Shown here: piece after piece, positions 59,673-64,000 of the stretch
Layout: each line of letters starts with the position of its first letter
How positions within the stretch are numbered: position 1 is the stretch's first letter
Source of the DNA: Bacillota bacterium
GTDB taxonomy: Bacteria; Bacillota; Clostridia; Christensenellales; JAEXRW01
Length of the DNA: 64,000 bases
NCBI GenBank assembly: GCA_023454175.1
Contig: JAEXRW010000008.1
Location: forward strand, 1-64,000
Reading direction: 5' to 3'
Notes under the pieces: model-generated
Seen by the model: only the letters and a program-made list of their open reading frames with translations
The model's database searches: none
Told to the model about the DNA's origin: nothing
Position numbers and translations under genes: made by a program

Positions 59673-62600
59673 TCACACCAAGTTTCGCGTGATGGTGATG
59701 AAATAGGACCGCGGCGGTATGCGCGTGTCCTGTGCCGTGACGCGTATCTCCACCGTTATGCTGTCCCCCGGTTTGGCGAGCACGATCTTCTTGCTGCAGG
59801 GTACCCCGCCGGTGTAATACGCCACTTTTGCATATTTGTTGTTCGCCGCTGCGCTCAGCGTCACGCTGCTCTTCTTTGCCGGCAGGGTGGCGGTATAGGT
59901 ATATATACCCTTGTTGAACTTGGGCGCGAGCGTCACGCCTTTCAGGCTCTTCAGGGTCGCATCGGTGGACGGGGCGCGCACCACATGGACGGTATAGGTC
60001 TTTTTCAGGCCCGATTGTGCCTTTACCGTGAATTTGACGATCGTGCTTTTGCCCTGTTCCAGCGATACGGTCTTGGAGGAAGGGCTCACCGTTGAATACG
60101 GCACTTTGGATGCGGTGATCTTTGTGCTCTTCTGGTTCTCGCCCAGGTTCAGCCAGTATTCGGTATCCGATGCCTTGAATCCGCTGTCCCATGTGCCGTA
60201 TGTGGCCGTCAGGTTGGCCAGGTCGTTGTTGGTCGAAGGCTTGCGCTGGATGGTGAAATAATAAGTTTTGTATTTTCCGGCCTGCGGCGTTACCCGGATG
60301 GTCAGATGGATATGCTTGCCGTTCAGCAGGCTGACCGTCTTGCTGTTGCCCGGCATTGTCTTGCCGTCTATTTTGATGGTCGATGTGCTGTCAGTTGCCA
60401 CGGGTGTCAGTTTGATGCTCCCCTGGTTTTCTCCCAACGTCAGCGTATACCGGGTCTTGTTCTTGTCGAAGCTCGGGCTCAGCCACCACGTTCCGGCGCT
60501 GATGCCCGGTGTGGCCAGGGTGGCGTCGGTGGATTTCGGCCTGGATACGAGGATCTTATAGGTCTTGGATTTCGACCAGTCCTTCGCAAATACGTCCACC
60601 CGCACCAGCTTGCTTTTATCCGGGGAGAGGTTTATCGTCGCCGATGTTCCCACCTTCCCGTCTATCGTCGCGTAAGCCTGCCCGTCTGCCAGCGTCGCCG
60701 TGATGGTGGTGCTCGCGCCCGACGCTTTCAGGTCGTAGGAATATACCGCCGGGCTGAAAGCAGGGCTCAGCGCGTAGGCGGAGGTGGTCCGGATATTTGA
60801 AACATCGGCCGATGCGCTGGAAACGGGTGCGGTGCTCACCTTGGTGATGGTGACCGAGGCCGTCACCGGGAACACGCCGCCATAATCGCCTTCATCCCAG
60901 TCACCTTGTTCCTCGTAGCTGGCGTCGATGACATAGGTCCTCCCCGCATACAGGGTCGCGGTGATGTTCCCCGTTAATAGCGGGTCATTGGTGAGCAGCA
61001 GTGGCATTCTGCACTCGTTTTCCACGCCGATCTCGATTTGAGGTTTGTTCTGCGCTATTTTGTATTTTCCCGTCTCTGTGGGCGTAAAGCGCCAGGATTT
61101 GCCGTCTCCCTCGCGGTAGGTATTGCTGATGGGGACTCCCAGCGTCATCTGGGGCAGTTCAGCCACAGTGGACACGTAGGCCTCTGTCCCCGTGCTGGGG
61201 TTGAAGATGTATTTGTTGCTGAACCACTTCATGTTGTTGTTTGCCGTATACGGTAGCCCCGCGCCAAGAGGGCTGAACGTCTTTCCTGCCTTTTCATCCT
61301 TGAATGTGATGGAGTGGATGGTATGGCTACCTGCTTTTGCACTGTCGAATATGCCGACGCAAAAAGTCAGGGCTCCCCCCATGTCTTTGAATTCTCCATA
61401 AGAGTACCTTTTCGTCAGGTCCAAAACAACAGTACCGCGATGGTTTTCTGTCGTACCGTCCAGGGATACCGCCGCGCCTTTAGGGTCTTCGCTGAGTATC
61501 CAGCTCGATTCATAATTGTATCCGTAGAAATCATCCTCGTCATAATATCCATCCGATTTTGGTTCATCCGTTTCGCACCAGTTGATCCCCTCGTATGCCG
61601 TGAGCTGGTAACGGTTGTTCGTAGTTAAATCGATCTCGGCTGTAAATAGAGGTGAATAGGTCTGGTTTGAGTACGTCAACCAATATGCTGCACCATACTC
61701 TGAAAAGATGCTGGGGTGGTTTTCGGGATCAGCCTTGTCCGGCCAGCACTCGTAGTCTTTGAGCGCTTCATAGGACACCCATATGAATCCGTCGTTCCCT
61801 TCCGCCCATGTTGCTTCCTTGCCCCAGGAGTTGGCCACTTTGACCGCGCCCATCTCCTCGGGGTCTTTTGTCCCATTGGTATTCATATCGACCCATATGT
61901 TGTCATCGTAGCCCACTACGGTCATGGCATGACCGTCCTTTGGTATCTCATCATCGGCGATAGGTTGCATACTGGTCGCGATGGATTCTCCGTTATGGTC
62001 TTCGTTGGGCTCCGATATGTCCGGATTATCCGATATGGTGGTCACATTCCAATGGTCGATATAGGTCCCGAAAACCAGTACCTTTCCGTCCATCAGGGCA
62101 GTCTTCAAGGCTGTCATGCCAGCGGGGATCTCCGCATCATCCGGAATATCGAGATCATCAAAATAGTCCTCGGGAACGGATGCAACGATGACCCCCTCTT
62201 CGGAGACAGCTTCTCTGGAGTAGGCAGCCCGCCATAACTGCGCGGAAGTCGGCCACGCAGTGAAATTGTTGTCGTATTTGAATTCCTCCATGGTCAGCGC
62301 GCCGGCCATGTTGAGAAGGTTCATATTTCCCATGATGCTTGAACCTGCGTCTTTATCTCCGCCGTTGACCAGGTTGTACGCGTATTTAGGGGATAGCTGG
62401 TTGCGTTGGGTCGATTTTGCGTTGAGACCAAGCACCCTGGCCCTTTCATAGGTTGCCATGTAGTAGGTCACCGCAAAGGCTGCGCAGGAACCGCCATTTC
62501 CCTGGTCACCTATCTCCGGGAAGGCGTCGAACGTGCTGTTGTCTACATTAGCCGGGAGCGGCCCGGCGCCATAGACCTGGTCCATGGCTTTGAGCACCAT

Positions 62601-62921
62601 GCTCTGAACTTTGTTTGCTTTGGCTTTGTCTTTCACCATTTCCTGGCCCACCGGCACGCCCAGGCTCTCCGGTAAAGGTTCCAGTCCTTTTTCCTGCCGC
62701 ACCGCGTTGATCCGCTGGATGGCCAGCTTGTTGGGCAAAACAAGATTCGCTTTAATGGCATGTTTCTCAAATGCCGCCTTTTCGGCTGTGGTAGCGGGTC
62801 TCCACCCGTATCCGTGTTGGGTGTCCTTGCCTTCAGCCAGCACTGCCGGGTTGAATACCAGCAGCAGCATTGATATTGCCACGAATACAGCCAGTACTTT
62901 CCTGAACGGTTTATACTTCAT
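59673..62921 (-). CDS. secreted papain-like protease with cadherin-like C-terminal repeats
   Basis: A 1082-residue secreted protein; GAGGG lies 7 bases before the ATG. Signal peptide to about 29. The propeptide-like region (RINAVRQEKGLEPLP, about 70-84) is shared with the 2911-residue protein. The C1 domain (about 134-400) has Gln140, Cys146 (GGSCAAFA), His in DGHAMTVVGYD and Asn in ANSWG. A large beta-sandwich region (about 405-720) follows, then four cadherin-like repeats (about 720-1082; motifs TYTVHVVR and SYFITITR). Catalytic residues are complete. It is a shorter relative of 11866-20601, lacking propellers and Fn3 domains. Substrate unknown; surface-protein processing or matrix turnover are possible. 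Confidence 0.9.
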   Translation of the reverse strand: MKYKPFRKVLAVFVAISMLLLVFNPAVLAEGKDTQHGYGWRPATTAEKAAFEKHAIKANLVLPNKLAIQRINAVRQEKGLEPLPESLGVPVGQEMVKDKAKANKVQSMVLKAMDQVYGAGPLPANVDNSTFDAFPEIGDQGNGGSCAAFAVTYYMATYERARVLGLNAKSTQRNQLSPKYAYNLVNGGDKDAGSSIMGNMNLLNMAGALTMEEFKYDNNFTAWPTSAQLWRAAYSREAVSEEGVIVASVPEDYFDDLDIPDDAEIPAGMTALKTALMDGKVLVFGTYIDHWNVTTISDNPDISEPNEDHNGESIATSMQPIADDEIPKDGHAMTVVGYDDNIWVDMNTNGTKDPEEMGAVKVANSWGKEATWAEGNDGFIWVSYEALKDYECWPDKADPENHPSIFSEYGAAYWLTYSNQTYSPLFTAEIDLTTNNRYQLTAYEGINWCETDEPKSDGYYDEDDFYGYNYESSWILSEDPKGAAVSLDGTTENHRGTVVLDLTKRYSYGEFKDMGGALTFCVGIFDSAKAGSHTIHSITFKDEKAGKTFSPLGAGLPYTANNNMKWFSNKYIFNPSTGTEAYVSTVAELPQMTLGVPISNTYREGDGKSWRFTPTETGKYKIAQNKPQIEIGVENECRMPLLLTNDPLLTGNITATLYAGRTYVIDASYEEQGDWDEGDYGGVFPVTASVTITKVSTAPVSSASADVSNIRTTSAYALSPAFSPAVYSYDLKASGASTTITATLADGQAYATIDGKVGTSATINLSPDKSKLVRVDVFAKDWSKSKTYKILVSRPKSTDATLATPGISAGTWWLSPSFDKNKTRYTLTLGENQGSIKLTPVATDSTSTIKIDGKTMPGNSKTVSLLNGKHIHLTIRVTPQAGKYKTYYFTIQRKPSTNNDLANLTATYGTWDSGFKASDTEYWLNLGENQKSTKITASKVPYSTVSPSSKTVSLEQGKSTIVKFTVKAQSGLKKTYTVHVVRAPSTDATLKSLKGVTLAPKFNKGIYTYTATLPAKKSSVTLSAAANNKYAKVAYYTGGVPCSKKIVLAKPGDSITVEIRVTAQDTRIPPRSYFITITRNLV

Positions 62922-63250
62922 TGTTTGACCCTCGCTTGTTTGTTTTTTGGGATCATGAGACAGGGTTGGCCGTGTTGCAGTTGCACCAGATGGTGGTTTG
63001 ATTATACCTTATTGCATGAAATGAAGGCAATATATGCCTTCGTTTATATTTTTTAATATTTACCCATATCTATAATGGCTACTGTAATAAACGGCAAAAG
63101 ACTTCCCGGCGCCCTTCAGGCATATATGCAGCCTTGCCGGCAATGCGATCCATGCCCGCTTCCCCTTTGCCCCCATTTCAGCATCATGTCAGGAGAATAT
63201 GGCACAGATTATTGCTCTTTTTGTCATCGCTTTGCTGTTTGTATTTTGGG
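62922..63250 (-). promoter_or_regulatory. promoter with overlapping inverted repeat upstream of the papain-like protease gene
   Basis: On the minus strand: TTGCCT (63030-63025), an 18-base spacer and TATAAT (63006-63001), giving a leader of about 70 bases. A perfect inverted repeat, GAAGGCA-ATATA-TGCCTTC (63023-63041), covers the -35 and is a candidate repressor operator. The rest, to 63250, shows no gene; a 28-codon frame at 63199-63285 is doubtful. Confidence 0.6.
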
Positions 63251-64000
63251 CTAACAGCTCAGCGCCTCTTCGTAAAAGGCTTTGATGTTTTTCAGGCTCG
63301 TATCGGACTGGATATTGTGTGCGGGAGCCAGGATATACCCCCCGCCTTTTCCGACCGATGTTTTCAGCCGCCGGACTTCCGCCCTCACTTCTTCCGGCGA
63401 GCCGTTCGGAAGGATGAACTGGATGCACAGCCCGCCCCAGAGCGCGAGGCGCCTGCCGTATTTTTGTTTGATGCGTACGGGGTCCATGCAGGCGGGTTGG
63501 ATGGGGTTGAGCACGTCCAGCCCGATTTCGCACAGTTCATCCAATATCGCTTCGCAGTTGCCGTCGCTGTGGTAGGCGAGCTTTATTTTGGGGTTCTCTT
63601 TTTTGAATTCGCCGAACAGATAAGCGTACCGCGGCTTCAGGTATTCCCGCCACATGTCCATGGACATCATCATGCCGGACTGCATCGCCACATCATCCCC
63701 GGTCAGCAGCATGTCGGCGCCGAGGCTAATGAGCTTTTTGCCTGCGATTAAGGGGAATTCCATCACCTTGTCCATCAAAGCATGTGCGAATTCCTTGTTG
63801 ATGAGCATATCCGTCAATAAATTGTCCAGCCCCCGCAGGCCCCATGCGCATTCAAATATCGTTGTGGGGATGGCGCCCGTTATCCAGTGGTCGCCGCCGT
63901 AACGGGCCATGAGTTCCCGGGCAGCATCGTATCTGCTGTCATCGTATGGATCGGGTGCCTTGTAGGAGCCCAGCCGTTCGGGGTGGTCTTCCAGCGGCCT
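63251..64000 (-). CDS. uroporphyrinogen decarboxylase-family (MtaA/CmuA-like) methyltransferase, partial
   Basis: The C-terminal 249 codons; the frame stays open to the window edge, so the start lies outside. The sequence has the UroD/MtaA barrel pattern: FPLIAGKKLISLGADMLLTGDDVAMQSGMMMSMDMWREYLKPRY, KLAYHSDGNCEAILDELCEIGLDVLNPIQP, LALWGGLCIQFILPNGSPEEVRAEVRR and GGGYILAPAHNIQSDTSLKN. The H-S-D-G-N site fits members that use zinc-bound thiols or corrinoid proteins rather than heme-pathway decarboxylases. Such genes are common in Clostridia that use methylated or O-methoxylated substrates. The exact substrate is not readable. Confidence 0.88.
   Translation of the reverse strand, partial: RPLEDHPERLGSYKAPDPYDDSRYDAARELMARYGGDHWITGAIPTTIFECAWGLRGLDNLLTDMLINKEFAHALMDKVMEFPLIAGKKLISLGADMLLTGDDVAMQSGMMMSMDMWREYLKPRYAYLFGEFKKENPKIKLAYHSDGNCEAILDELCEIGLDVLNPIQPACMDPVRIKQKYGRRLALWGGLCIQFILPNGSPEEVRAEVRRLKTSVGKGGGYILAPAHNIQSDTSLKNIKAFYEEALSC

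Noticed and set aside
63199..63285. Plus-strand 28-codon hydrophobic frame with AGGAG three bases upstream
   Set aside because: Spacing is short and the frame overlaps the end of the methyltransferase gene on the other strand. Evidence is too thin to call a membrane peptide.

Overview
The window looks like chromosome of an anaerobic Gram-positive bacterium of the Bacillota, most likely class Clostridia. This rests on strong AGGAGG-type ribosome binding sites, sigma-A promoters, a c-di-GMP-I riboswitch, a Gram-positive-type Pel exopolysaccharide operon, DUF2935 and corrinoid/UroD-type methyltransferase genes, and several very large secreted proteins built from Fn3, cadherin-like and bacterial Ig repeats. 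No rRNA, intact tRNA, integrase or transposase was found, so the genus cannot be named from the sequence alone.

Layout. 1-6.2 kb: a degenerate tRNA-Thr, then a giant secreted Fn3/LVIVD/beta-helix protein. 6.3-10.8 kb: a WG-repeat lipoprotein divergent from an XRE-like regulator and a membrane Ser/Thr kinase with an extracellular LRR sensor. This pair is preceded by a repeated promoter box. 10.8-11.8 kb: non-coding relics, including a decayed type I-C-like CRISPR array. 11.9-20.6 kb: a 2911-residue secreted papain-like protease/adhesin. 21-33 kb: galE, a c-di-GMP riboswitch with a beta-helix adhesin, and a complete pelD-E-A-F-G operon whose PelD carries an extra N-terminal SDR-like domain. 33-44.5 kb: a 2439-residue Ig-repeat protein with an embedded polysaccharide deacetylase domain, and two DUF4832 TIM-barrel-like secreted proteins. 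45.2-48.5 kb: an FHA protein divergent from a second XRE/LRR-kinase pair. 48.9-50.7 kb: wall enzymes (L,D-transpeptidase and a VanX-like dipeptidase). 50.8-53.8 kb: an AlgI/AlgJ-type O-acetylation pair. 54-59.5 kb: small housekeeping or unknown genes and an orphan PAS histidine kinase. 59.7-62.9 kb: a second papain-like secreted protease. 63.2-64 kb: a partial UroD-family methyltransferase.

How the parts may work together (inference). The centre of the window reads as a biofilm-matrix island. GalE could supply UDP-GalNAc. PelF/PelG/PelD/PelE would polymerise and export a cationic polysaccharide under c-di-GMP control through an RxxD site retained in PelD. PelA-like and CE4 deacetylase domains could modify the polymer. 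The riboswitch-controlled adhesin and the repeat-rich secreted proteins may be matrix components. The two XRE/LRR-kinase pairs and the FHA protein form a candidate phospho-signalling module that senses the cell exterior.
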